NCBI GenBank assembly: GCA_044869915.1
Contig: JBIOYB010000386.1
Coordinates: 1 to 15,577 of the forward strand
Length of the DNA: 15,577 bases
Source of the DNA: Allorhizocola sp044869915
GTDB taxonomy: Bacteria; Actinomycetota; Actinomycetes; Mycobacteriales; Micromonosporaceae
Reading direction: 5' to 3'
Below, piece after piece: positions 1 to 6,174 of this stretch. Both the position numbers and the translations under genes were made by a program. Position 1 is the first letter of the stretch, and each line of letters starts with the position of its first letter. The notes beneath the pieces are model-generated. The model saw only the letters and a list, made by a program, of their open reading frames with translations. It had not been told where the DNA came from and ran no database searches.

Positions 1-673
1 CGGCCGTCGCGCCGTCGCCGGCCAGGCAGACAGCGGCCAGGATGTTGACGAAGCCGTGGTGGGTGAAGCCGGTTTCGGGGTCGTTGTGCCGGATCGCCTG
101 GTGCAGCCCGGCGGTGAGTTTGAACGGCAGTTTGCGCTCAAGGCATGCTCGGATCACGGCCGCGAGCTCGACCGGCGTCGGGAAGAGCTCGGCCGCGAGC
201 CCGCCCGTCCGGAATTTGGCCGCGATGTCCAATCCGGACTCGCGCGCTTCGGCGATGGTGTCGAGCGCGCCGAGCAGCCCCCAGGCCAGCGGGATCTCGG
301 CGTATCCGGCGAGCGCATAGCGTTGGAGCAGCTCGATGAGCCGGCGCAGGGTGGGTTGCGGGTCTTCGCCGCGCCGGGCGACGGGCGCCTCGACTTGGCG
401 CACGACGAGCCCGCGCGGTGTGAGCGGCCGGAACAGGTCGCCGAGCGCGATGCCGTCGGCGATCACACCCACGGTGATCGTCTCGTCCGGGCCGAGCAGC
501 CCGCTCAATGTCTTCACCTGTGAGGCCGGGATGAGCAGTGGCCCTATGAGGTCCGCATACCACGATGAGCGATATTCGCGGTGTGAGGTGAGGGCGTCGG
601 GCAGCGTGGCGCTGCCGGGTGGGAAGACCGCGGCGTCATCGAGTAGCTGCAGGAGCAGCGGCGGCGTTGACAT
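1..673 (-). CDS. Conserved protein of unknown function, 3' end cut by window edge
   Basis: The minus strand is open from the ATG at 673 to the window edge, giving at least 224 codons with actinomycete-like codon use and no stop. It begins MSTPPLLLQLLDDAAVFPPG. I do not recognise a named family, but motifs near the visible end (AAKFRTGG, then PFKLTAGLHQAIRH, then THHGFVNILAA) look like successive beta-strand ends of a TIM-barrel-like fold, with Lys and His residues at strand tips. That fold idea is inference only. The 141-codon open frame on the same strand (138-563) is in another frame and is less protein-like. The gene is divergent from a homogentisate dioxygenase and shares its 87-bp promoter region, so a role in aromatic catabolism or shared regulation is plausible. 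No Shine-Dalgarno precedes the ATG; TAGATT lies 8 nt upstream. The C terminus is not visible. Confidence 0.8.
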   Translation of the reverse strand, partial: MSTPPLLLQLLDDAAVFPPGSATLPDALTSHREYRSSWYADLIGPLLIPASQVKTLSGLLGPDETITVGVIADGIALGDLFRPLTPRGLVVRQVEAPVARRGEDPQPTLRRLIELLQRYALAGYAEIPLAWGLLGALDTIAEARESGLDIAAKFRTGGLAAELFPTPVELAAVIRACLERKLPFKLTAGLHQAIRHNDPETGFTHHGFVNILAAVCLAGDGATA

Positions 674-681
674 GATCAGCC

Positions 682-687
682 AATCTA
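682..687 (-). promoter_or_regulatory. Candidate -10 element of the minus-strand conserved gene
   Basis: On the minus strand TAGATT (TANNNT) lies 8 nt before the ATG at 673, with no Shine-Dalgarno between, which fits a leaderless or nearly leaderless transcript. Its -35 region would fall on the operator half-site at 705-710. No good -35 match is seen. Confidence 0.35.
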
Positions 688-704
688 GTAGACGCTACAA
701 AGAG

Positions 705-732
705 CGGACAAGTGTGTCCGATTATCGGACAC
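705..732. promoter_or_regulatory. Candidate operator with three hexamer half-sites between divergent genes
   Basis: The segment contains CGGACA (705-710), TGTCCG (715-720) and CGGACA (726-731). The last two form a perfect inverted repeat of 9-bp arms around one base (714-732). The first two form a second inverted repeat with a 4-bp spacer. The outer half-sites are in direct orientation 21 bp apart, about two helical turns, as expected for cooperative binding of two dimers. The site sits between homogentisate dioxygenase and the divergent gene. Regulators of this pathway are known in the IclR and MarR families, but none is encoded in the window, so the binding protein is unknown. Confidence 0.65.
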
Positions 733-760
733 GTCGCGCAAGGGATACGTGAGGTAGGTC

Positions 761-2032
761 ATGCCATATTTTCGCAGCGTCGGGGAGGTACCCCGGAAGC
801 GGCACACCCAGTTCCGCGCGCCCGATGGTGGCCTTTACGCCGAGGAGCTGATGGGCCAGGAGGGCTTCTCCTCCGACTCTTCCCTGCTGTACCACCGCAA
901 CGCGCCCACGGCCATCGTCGCCGCCGAGGAATTTGACCCTCCGATGTGGACGCGCGGGCCCAACCGGCCGCTCAAGCCGCGCCACTTCAGGACGCACAAG
1001 CTCGACGCGTCCGGCGCCGACGCGGTGCTCGGGCGGCAGCACCTGCTGGCCAACGACGACTGCCGCATCTCGTATGTGCTCGCGGACACGCCATCCCCGT
1101 TGTACCGCAACGCGATCGGCGATGAGTGCCTGTACGTCGAGGCCGGCTCGGTGCTCGTCGAATCGGTGTTCGGCGTGCTCGAGGCCACCGAGGGCGATTA
1201 CGTGATCATCCCGACCTCGGTGGTGCACCGGATCGTGCCGCAGGCCTCCGAAATCGAGCCATCCCCGGGCGGCCCACCAACACCGCGGATCCGCCCAAGG
1301 GGATGCTCGACATCGGCCGCCCGGCTTCTGATCATCGAGGCGACCGGCCACATCGGACCACCCAAGCGATACCTATCGGTGCGAGGGCAATTCCTGGAGC
1401 ACGCGCCCTACTGCGAACGCGACCTGCGCGCCCCCGACTCGCCCATCATGGCCGACGGCAGCGACGTCGAGGTGCTGGTGCAGCACCGGCGCGGCTGGAC
1501 CCGGCACGTCTACGCCCACCACCCGTTTGACGTCGTGGGCTGGGACGGCTGCCTCTACCCGTGGGCCTTCTCCATCCACGACTTCGAGCCGATCACCGGG
1601 CGCGTGCACCAGCCGCCGCCCGTGCACCAGACGTTCCAGGGGCCCAACTTCGTGGTGTGCTCGTTCGTCCCCCGGAAGGTGGACTATCACCCGCAGTCGA
1701 TCCCGGTGCCGTACAACCATCACAACGTCGACTCCGACGAGATGCTGTTCTACACGGGCGGCAACTACGAGGCGCGCAAGGGTTCCGGCATCGGGCAGGG
1801 ATCGATTTCGTTGCATCCGTCCGGCTTCACGCACGGGCCGCAGCCGGGCGCCGCGGAACGCTCGATCGGGGTGGACTACTTCGACGAGCTCGCGGTCATG
1901 GTGGACACCTTCCGCCCGCTGGATCTGTGTGAGCCCGCGCTCGCCTGCGAGGACGACGCCTACGCCTGGACATGGGCCCGCCGCCGCACGTCCCCGGGAA
2001 GCGGCGACGGGCTCGACGCCACTAGTGGCTGA
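761..2032 (+). CDS. hmgA: Homogentisate 1,2-dioxygenase
   Basis: This non-haem Fe(II) enzyme opens the ring of homogentisate to maleylacetoacetate in tyrosine and phenylalanine catabolism, in the cytosol. The cupin core is clear: HQPPPVHQTF around residues 283-292, then NHHNVDSDE with the iron ligands His321 and Glu327, then FTHGPQPG with His358. The spacing of His321 and Glu327 (six residues) matches the family. Family landmarks include GHIGPPKRYLS, FLEHAPYCERDL and NYEARKGSGIGQGS. The start is ATG, preceded by GAGG with 6-nt spacing. Residues about 162-187 form a Pro/Ser/Arg-rich stretch that looks like extra sequence compared with the usual short turn before the IEATGHIGPP strand. The next steps of the pathway (fumarylacetoacetase, isomerase) are not in the window. 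The 3' end overlaps the convergent gene by 11 bp. Confidence 0.95.
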   Translation: MPYFRSVGEVPRKRHTQFRAPDGGLYAEELMGQEGFSSDSSLLYHRNAPTAIVAAEEFDPPMWTRGPNRPLKPRHFRTHKLDASGADAVLGRQHLLANDDCRISYVLADTPSPLYRNAIGDECLYVEAGSVLVESVFGVLEATEGDYVIIPTSVVHRIVPQASEIEPSPGGPPTPRIRPRGCSTSAARLLIIEATGHIGPPKRYLSVRGQFLEHAPYCERDLRAPDSPIMADGSDVEVLVQHRRGWTRHVYAHHPFDVVGWDGCLYPWAFSIHDFEPITGRVHQPPPVHQTFQGPNFVVCSFVPRKVDYHPQSIPVPYNHHNVDSDEMLFYTGGNYEARKGSGIGQGSISLHPSGFTHGPQPGAAERSIGVDYFDELAVMVDTFRPLDLCEPALACEDDAYAWTWARRRTSPGSGDGLDATSG

Positions 2033-2405
2033 CGACCTTCGTCGTGGTGACCCGGCAGACGACACGCACGTTTGCCGGGTTTTTCTCGGTGAACGGCTTG
2101 CCGTCGTACAGCATGGAAAGCTCTTGAATCAATTCGGGGCCGCCGTCCTTGGTCATGCTCACCATGCCGCGGATCTCGACGTAGCTATATGGATCCTGCG
2201 GATCGAACAGGAGGATCGACACGCGCGGATCCCGCTCCATGTTTCTGGTTTTGCGCCGGCCGAGGATGGTCGAGAACATCACGGTGTCGCCCTCGCGTTT
2301 GATCCAGATCACGCTGTTTTGCGGCGAACCGTCCGGGTTGATCGTGCCGATGGTCGCGAACGCATGCGAATCAATAAGTCTTTGGGCCAAATCAGGCAGG
2401 TTCAT
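2022..2405 (-). CDS. PPOX-class (probably F420-dependent) oxidoreductase
   Basis: This is a 127-residue split-barrel flavin/deazaflavin protein of the pyridoxamine 5'-phosphate oxidase superfamily. Visible hallmarks are FATIGTINPDGSPQNSVIW (first two strands), RRKTRNMERDPRVSILLFD (cofactor-phosphate-binding region and strand) and YSYVEIRGMVSM. The size and the TRNMERDPRVSI pattern fit the actinobacterial F420-binding Rv1155-like group better than true PNPOx, but the cofactor and substrate are not determined by sequence alone. I chose the ATG at 2405 (MNLPDLAQRL); the frame is open further upstream, but that part is the shadow of ispF. The start lies inside the 3' end of ispF (14-bp overlap), so it is probably translationally coupled as the last gene of the carD-side cluster. 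It converges on hmgA with an 11-bp overlap of coding ends. Confidence 0.88.
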   Translation of the reverse strand: MNLPDLAQRLIDSHAFATIGTINPDGSPQNSVIWIKREGDTVMFSTILGRRKTRNMERDPRVSILLFDPQDPYSYVEIRGMVSMTKDGGPELIQELSMLYDGKPFTEKNPANVRVVCRVTTTKVVSH

Positions 2406-2880
2406 CGTCCGATCCTGCCAGACGGACGAGGGCGACGGCGATCGCGGCGAGCCCTTCGCCGCGGCCGGTGAGACCAAGGCCATCCGTGGTGGTGCCGGAC
2501 ACGGTCACCGGCGCGCCCACCGCCTCCGAGAGAATTTTCTGAGCTTCCTCCCGCCGCCTGCCGATCTTGGGTGCGACGCCGATCACCTGAATAGAGACAT
2601 TTTCTATTTGGTACCCCGAAAGCCGCGCCAACCGCGCCGCCTCCGTCAACAGAGCCACACCCGAGGCTCCCGACCACTCCGGACGGTCGGTGCCGAAATT
2701 GGCGCCGAGATCGCCGAGCCCGGTCGCGCTGAAGATCGCATCGCAGGCCGCGTGCGCCGCCACATCACCGTCGGAATGCCCGGCCAGACCGCGCGGCTCG
2801 TCGGGCCAGTGCAGGCCGGCCACCCAGCACGGGCGGCCGTCCTCGAACGCGTGCACATCGGTGCCCACACCGACCCGCAT
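2392..2880 (-). CDS. ispF: 2-C-methyl-D-erythritol 2,4-cyclodiphosphate synthase
   Basis: IspF cyclises CDP-methylerythritol 2-phosphate to methylerythritol 2,4-cyclodiphosphate with release of CMP in the MEP isoprenoid pathway; the enzyme is a trimer. The 162-residue length is normal. The metal site is intact: GTDVHAF gives Asp8 and His10, and GHSDGDVAAHAACDAIF gives the third ligand His43. Further family motifs are GLGDLGANFGTD, NVSIQVIGVAPKI and TTTDGLGLTGRGEGLAA. The ATG at 2880 follows the ispD stop by 2 bp; a GTG two codons earlier would overlap the ispD stop and is less likely. The product follows IspD two steps later in the pathway, so the adjacency is functional as well as ancestral. 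The 3' end overlaps the start of the PPOX gene. Confidence 0.96.
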   Translation of the reverse strand: MRVGVGTDVHAFEDGRPCWVAGLHWPDEPRGLAGHSDGDVAAHAACDAIFSATGLGDLGANFGTDRPEWSGASGVALLTEAARLARLSGYQIENVSIQVIGVAPKIGRRREEAQKILSEAVGAPVTVSGTTTDGLGLTGRGEGLAAIAVALVRLAGSDDEPA

Positions 2881-2882
2881 GA

Positions 2883-3596
2883 TCACCCCGCTCGCAGAAT
2901 CGCCTCGGCCACGACAAGATCCCACGGAGTCGTGATCTTCAGCGCGTGCGGGTGGCCCGGGACGGTGTGCACGGGCGCGCCCAGCCGCTCGACCAGGCCG
3001 GCGTCGTCGGTGTGCGCGTCGGTCGCCGCCCGATGCGCCTTGACCAGGAGCGCGCGGCGGAAGCCCTGCGGGGTCTGCACCGCGCGCAGCTGCGCCCGGT
3101 CGACCGTGGCCACCACCTGATCATCGGCCGTGACCTGCTTGATCGTGTCGACGACGGGCAGGCCCGGGATCACGGCGTCGTGGCCGGCCCGGACTGCCTG
3201 GGCGACAGCCTCGATCAACTCGGGCGGGGCGAGGGCGCGGGCCGCGTCGTGTACCAAAATAATGTCAAAGCTCTCCGGAACGGCGGCGAGCGCGGCAGCC
3301 ACCGACTCCTGCCTCTCCTGCCCGCCGGCGACCACGGTCGCACCCGGCACGAGCGCACTGACCTGCTCCACCGCGTCGGGCGGCGCGGCGATCACGATCA
3401 GCCCGACGCTTGGCGACGCGGCCAGATTGCGGCAACAATGCGCGAGAAGGGGCTCGCCGGCGAGATCACGCAGTGCCTTGGGTGTCGGGCCGCCGAGACG
3501 CACGCCACGACCTGCGGCGGGAACGAGAACCGCGACGTCCCGTCGCTGTGAAAGCGGCCGGGCCGTCGCGGTCATCGAAAGCGAAATCGACTTCAC
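2883..3596 (-). CDS. ispD: 2-C-methyl-D-erythritol 4-phosphate cytidylyltransferase
   Basis: IspD transfers CMP from CTP to methylerythritol 4-phosphate, the third step of the MEP pathway. The Rossmann-like nucleotidyltransferase motif LVPAAGRGVRLGGPTPKAL is present, with the Arg and Lys that contact the phosphates. Later motifs include GGQERQESVAAAL, LVHDAARALAPPELI, TVDRAQLRAVQTPQGF, TDDAGLVERLG and ALKITTPWDLVVAEAIL, so the protein is complete. The start is uncertain: GTG at 3596 gives 237 residues, with GGCGAG roughly 8 nt upstream, and ATG at 3575 gives 230 residues with no ribosome site. Residues before the core are not conserved in the family, so either is acceptable. It is separated from carD by 76 bp holding a hairpin, and precedes ispF by 2 bp. 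Confidence 0.95.
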   Translation of the reverse strand: MKSISLSMTATARPLSQRRDVAVLVPAAGRGVRLGGPTPKALRDLAGEPLLAHCCRNLAASPSVGLIVIAAPPDAVEQVSALVPGATVVAGGQERQESVAAALAAVPESFDIILVHDAARALAPPELIEAVAQAVRAGHDAVIPGLPVVDTIKQVTADDQVVATVDRAQLRAVQTPQGFRRALLVKAHRAATDAHTDDAGLVERLGAPVHTVPGHPHALKITTPWDLVVAEAILRAG

Positions 3597-3598
3597 CC

Positions 3599-3626
3599 GG
3601 CGGCTCGCCTATGTTGCGGAGCCGCC
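3599..3626. terminator. GC-rich hairpin between carD and ispD
   Basis: GGCGGCTC at 3599-3606 and GAGCCGCC at 3619-3626 form a perfect 8-bp stem with a 12-nt loop. It has no U-tract on either strand, so it is not a classical intrinsic terminator. On the minus strand it lies between the carD stop and the ispD start, and its downstream arm ends two bases before the GTG, so it could occlude the ispD ribosome site or attenuate read-through. Confidence 0.4.
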
Positions 3627-3672
3627 AAGGGCAAAGTCGACATCGGTAGTGGGGGTTGATGATCGGGGGAGA

Positions 3673-4158
3673 TCACGCCTCGGCGAGCACCTTGTCGAGG
3701 AGGACCTCGGCCCCGTCCTTGGTGCTCTTTTCGGCGAGCGCCACCTCGCCGACGAGGATGTCTCTGGCCTTGGCGAGCATGCGCTTCTCCCCCGCCGAGA
3801 GTCCGCGCTCACGCTCGCGACGCCAGAGGTCACGCACGACCTCAGCGACCTTGAGCGGATTGCCCGAGGCAAGCTTCTCGAGATTTGCCTTATAACGCCG
3901 CGACCAGTTGGTCGGCTCCTCTGTGTGCGGAGCGCGGAGGACGTCGAAAACCTTGGTCAGGCCCTCTTCGCCAACAACCTCGCGCACACCGACGATCTCG
4001 GCATTCTCTGCGGGCACCCGCACAGTCAGGTCGCCCTGGGCAACCCTAAGGACGAGGTAGAGCTTTTCCTCGCCTTTTATCGTGCGGGTCTCGATAGCCT
4101 CGATGAGTGCGGCCCCGTGGTGGGGGTAAACGACGGTCTCGCCGACACTGAAATCCAT
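3673..4158 (-). CDS. carD: CarD-family RNA polymerase-binding transcription factor
   Basis: CarD binds the RNA polymerase beta lobe and stabilises the open promoter complex; in mycobacteria it is essential and controls rRNA and stress genes. The 161-residue protein matches the mycobacterial protein closely. The N-terminal Tudor-like interaction domain (about 1-50) begins MDFSVGETVVYPHHGAALIE and keeps Arg25 and Arg47, the residues known to contact the polymerase. The C-terminal helical DNA-binding domain keeps Trp85 in EEPTNWSRRYKANLEKLASG and LSAGEKRMLAKARDILVGE. The ATG at 4158 has AAAGGGG about 10 nt upstream, so unlike many genes here it has a leader and ribosome site. Gene order carD-ispD-ispF is standard in actinobacteria. 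Confidence 0.97.
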   Translation of the reverse strand: MDFSVGETVVYPHHGAALIEAIETRTIKGEEKLYLVLRVAQGDLTVRVPAENAEIVGVREVVGEEGLTKVFDVLRAPHTEEPTNWSRRYKANLEKLASGNPLKVAEVVRDLWRRERERGLSAGEKRMLAKARDILVGEVALAEKSTKDGAEVLLDKVLAEA

Positions 4159-4185
4159 AGGTACGAAACCCCTTTCGCTGTGTCT

Positions 4186-4191
4186 AGGGTA
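4186..4191 (-). promoter_or_regulatory. Candidate -10 element of carD
   Basis: On the minus strand TACCCT lies 27 nt before the carD ATG, with AAAGGGG in between. A start about 7 nt downstream would give a short leader of roughly 20 nt carrying the ribosome site. No clear -35 is seen. Confidence 0.35.
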
Positions 4192-4324
4192 ACACGAGGC
4201 CGCGATCCCGTCCCACCCCGTCAGGCCTGGTTAGCGCAGCTCACGCGGGCTGTGAGACGCATTCCTTTTCCTTGACATCAACTTTTAGGCTTGTTGACCA
4301 TGCGATTGGACTACCGCGTGGGGG

Positions 4325-4702
4325 GTGAAAGCGCGACAGTTAAGTGTGGGCACTTTGGGGAACGGTCTGCCGGATCTTCCTCCAGAGTGGGGCCAGGTGG
4401 TGATCCCGGATGACCCCGCTGAGCTGGACGAAGAGGCCACCGAGGTCCGCAAGCAGCTGCGTCATGAGGCACGCACCGCCCGGCGGCGCGCGTGGCGCGA
4501 CCGCTGGCGCAGGAGGCTGCACCTGCCCCAAAAGATCGATGATCCTGAGGAGCCCTCGCTCTTCCTGCCCATGATCGTGCTCGGCGTCGCCCTACTGATC
4601 ACGCTGCTGAGCCTGCTCATGATCGCCTGGCCGAGCCTGATCAAGCCGACGACGCCGGAGCGCGTCGACCCGGGCCCTCCGGTCATCCAGCCATCTTCAT
4701 GA
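4325..4702 (+). CDS. Small single-pass membrane protein of unknown function
   Basis: This is a 125-residue protein that I recognise only as a conserved actinomycete hypothetical. The N-terminal part carries GTLGNGLPDLPPEWGQVVIP, followed by an acidic stretch (PDDPAELDEEATEVR) and a strongly basic Arg-rich stretch (residues about 44-66). One clear membrane segment spans about 79-105 (FLPMIVLGVALLITLLSLLM). A short Pro-rich tail follows. The basic side before the helix predicts the N terminus in the cytosol. The start could be GTG at 4325 or GTG at 4346; neither has a good ribosome site. The stop overlaps the start of the UbiA gene as ATGA, so the two are translationally coupled and probably work together. 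It is divergent from carD across 166 bp. Confidence 0.8.
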   Translation: MKARQLSVGTLGNGLPDLPPEWGQVVIPDDPAELDEEATEVRKQLRHEARTARRRAWRDRWRRRLHLPQKIDDPEEPSLFLPMIVLGVALLITLLSLLMIAWPSLIKPTTPERVDPGPPVIQPSS

Positions 4703-5478
4703 TCTTTTATTTGGTACGGGCGTGCCACCCGCTGCCCGCGATGGCCGTGACCGTGATCTCGGGTGCGCTGGCGCTCGGGCTGGGCCAGCCTTTGTGGATC
4801 GCGGCACTGGCAGCCGCATCGATCGGCGCGAGCCAGCTCAGCGTGGGATGGGCCAACGACACGATCGACGCCACGCGGGACCAGGCCGTCGGGCGGGCCG
4901 ACAAGCCGCTGGCGCTGCGGCCGGGCCTGTTCGCTTTGGTGCGGTGGGCGGCCGTGGTCGCGACGCTGGTGACCTTGGGCGTGGCGATCGCGTGGGGGTG
5001 GCCGCGCGGGTTCTGGCTGGCCGTGGCGCTGATCTCGGCCCAGCTGTACAACTGGCCGCTCAAGGCCACACCGCTGTCGATCGTGCCGTACCTGGTGAGC
5101 TTTGGTGCTTTGCCCTTGTTTGTGAGTGATCATCCGCCGGGTTGGATTGTGGCGGCGGCGGCCCTGCTGGGCGGGGCGGCACACCTCGTCAACGCCATCC
5201 CCGACCTCGCCGACGACGCCGTGACGGGCGTGCGCGGGCTGCCGCAGCGGATGGGCGCCCGGCCTTCGCTGCTGCTCGCCTCGCTGCTCCTGCTGGCGGC
5301 GACGGTGACGCTCGTGTTCGGCGCCGGCCTGCCCTGGTGGGCCGGCGCGGTGGCGCTGGGGCTCGCGCTCGGGCTGCCTGTGCTGGGCGTGTTCGGGGCG
5401 GCGCGCACGACGTTTCGCGCGCTGATCGCGGTGGCCCTGATCGACGTCGTGTTGCTCGTCCTCAGCGGGGCCTCGTAA
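4699..5478 (+). CDS. UbiA-family prenyltransferase
   Basis: UbiA proteins are integral membrane enzymes that move a prenyl chain from a diphosphate donor to an acceptor, usually an aromatic ring. The 259-residue protein has eight or nine hydrophobic segments and both Mg-diphosphate motifs: NDTIDATRDQAVGRADKP (Asn53, Asp54, Asp57, Asp61) and NAIPDLADDAVTG (Asp169, Asp173). The acceptor cannot be read from sequence. Menaquinone or another quinone/lipid is possible; homogentisate is a known acceptor for some UbiA enzymes and hmgA lies in this window, but in another transcription unit, so that link is weak. The ATG at 4699 overlaps the preceding stop (ATGA). The last 70 bp of the gene, stop included, are repeated immediately after it. 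Confidence 0.9.
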   Translation: MIFYLVRACHPLPAMAVTVISGALALGLGQPLWIAALAAASIGASQLSVGWANDTIDATRDQAVGRADKPLALRPGLFALVRWAAVVATLVTLGVAIAWGWPRGFWLAVALISAQLYNWPLKATPLSIVPYLVSFGALPLFVSDHPPGWIVAAAALLGGAAHLVNAIPDLADDAVTGVRGLPQRMGARPSLLLASLLLLAATVTLVFGAGLPWWAGAVALGLALGLPVLGVFGAARTTFRALIAVALIDVVLLVLSGAS

Positions 5479-5548
5479 GACGTTTCGCGCGCTGATCGCG
5501 GTGGCCCTGATCGACGTGGTGTTGCTCGTCCTCAGCGGGGCCTCGTAA
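5409..5548 (+). repeat. 70-bp direct tandem duplication of the UbiA gene 3' end
   Basis: Bases 5409-5478 (the last 23 codons and TAA of the UbiA gene plus one base) are repeated at 5479-5548 with a single difference, C at 5448 versus G at 5518. In the gene frame that change is synonymous (GTC to GTG, Val). The second copy lies after the stop and, as 70 is not a multiple of three, would be out of frame if read through. It is therefore untranslated and fills most of the gap before the lpqE-like gene. Confidence 0.97.
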
Positions 5549-5550
5549 TC

Positions 5551-5612
5551 GGCGTCCCGAGGGCGACTACCCATCGCAATAGGCGTCTGAAGGGCGTATT
5601 ACCCTGAGCGAC
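5551..5612 (+). promoter_or_regulatory. Imperfect 31-bp tandem repeat in the lpqE-like promoter region
   Basis: GGCGTC, then GGGCG, then TACCC occur in the same order at 5551/5561/5568 and at 5582/5592/5600, offset by 31-32 bp. The second TACCCT (5600-5605) is followed by 7 nt and the GTG of the lipoprotein gene with no Shine-Dalgarno, so it is the candidate -10 for a leaderless mRNA. The first copy may be a second promoter or a duplicated protein-binding site. Confidence 0.45.
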
Positions 5613-6140
5613 GTGAAGCGCTCGATCACCTTCGCCGCCCTCGCGTCAGTCGCCGCCCTCGCCCTGTCCGCATGCGGCGCCGGGCTGGACTCCCAGACCG
5701 CCGACCAGCAGTCGACGGTGCCCGGGGTCAGCGCCCAGGCACCCGGCCAAGGAGGCAAGGGCACCATCTCGGTGCGCAACGCGATGCTCACCTACCCGGG
5801 GACCGAGGGATACAAGGCCGGCTCCCAGGCGCAGGTGAAGATCTGGCTGTTCAACGACTCGCCCGAGACCGTGCAAGTGGTCATCAAGCCGGGGCCCGAC
5901 GCGCCCATCACGAGCGCGGCCGGCGCAGACACGCCCATCACGATCCCGCCCGGCGGATATGCCAAGCCCGACGTGAAGTTCACCGTCGACCAGCCCATCC
6001 GTAATGACGCCAACGTGCCGGTGCAGGTGAACTTCGTCAGCGTTCGCGTGTTCGATCTCAAGCTGTCCATCGAGCCGCCCAACGCGCCCGCCGAGCCGCA
6101 CAAGATCGAGATCGAGACGCCGGCAGGCGAGGGGCACTGA
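5613..6140 (+). CDS. lpqE: LpqE-like lipoprotein
   Basis: This 175-residue protein is predicted to be exported and lipid-anchored to the outer face of the membrane. The signal peptide is MKRSITFAALASVAALALSAC, with lipobox LSAC and lipidated Cys21. A Gln/Gly-rich linker (about 25-50) precedes a beta-rich domain with ISVRNAMLTYPG, QAQVKIWLFNDSPETV, TPITIPPGGY and FVSVRVFDLKLSIEPP. The gene lies directly before radA and across from carD, the position of LpqE in mycobacteria, and size and fold pattern agree. The domain resembles periplasmic copper-chaperone-like folds, but I see no His/Met copper motif (only one Met in the mature part), so no metal role is claimed. The start is GTG at 5613, with TACCCT 7 nt upstream and no ribosome site. 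Confidence 0.85.
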   Translation: MKRSITFAALASVAALALSACGAGLDSQTADQQSTVPGVSAQAPGQGGKGTISVRNAMLTYPGTEGYKAGSQAQVKIWLFNDSPETVQVVIKPGPDAPITSAAGADTPITIPPGGYAKPDVKFTVDQPIRNDANVPVQVNFVSVRVFDLKLSIEPPNAPAEPHKIEIETPAGEGH

Positions 6141-6161
6141 GGTTTTGTCGTAGGTGGGCGG

Positions 6162-6167
6162 TAGCTT
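6162..6167 (+). promoter_or_regulatory. Candidate -10 element of a leaderless radA mRNA
   Basis: TAGCTT is followed by 7 nt and the GTG at 6175, the spacing expected when transcription starts on the start codon. This supports 6175 over the in-frame GTG at 6154. It would be a second promoter inside the lpqE-radA-disA run. Confidence 0.4.
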
Positions 6168-6174
6168 GCCGAGT

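Noticed and set aside
138..563. Minus-strand 141-codon frame and plus-strand frames near the left edge
   Set aside because: Arg/Ala-rich shadows; the minus frame starting at ATG 673 has balanced composition and stays open to the edge.
4240..4256. CTCAC/GTGAG inverted repeat in the carD upstream region
   Set aside because: Only 5-bp arms with a 7-nt loop; too weak to call a site.
4272..4300. TTGACA at 4272-4277 as -35 of the small membrane protein gene
   Set aside because: No TANNNT-like hexamer lies 16-19 bp downstream, so a full promoter cannot be supported.
761..5478. Homogentisate as substrate of the UbiA protein because hmgA is nearby
   Set aside because: hmgA degrades homogentisate, the genes are in separate transcription units about 2.7 kb apart with the MEP and carD genes between, and no tocopherol- or plastoquinone-type genes are seen.
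4462..5574. Minus-strand open frame of 370 codons across the membrane protein and UbiA genes
   Set aside because: Low-complexity Arg/Gln/His-rich translation, while the plus strand carries recognisable membrane proteins with catalytic motifs.
5613..6140. Copper chaperone function for the LpqE-like lipoprotein
   Set aside because: The mature domain has no His/Met metal-binding motif; only the general fold pattern is reminiscent.
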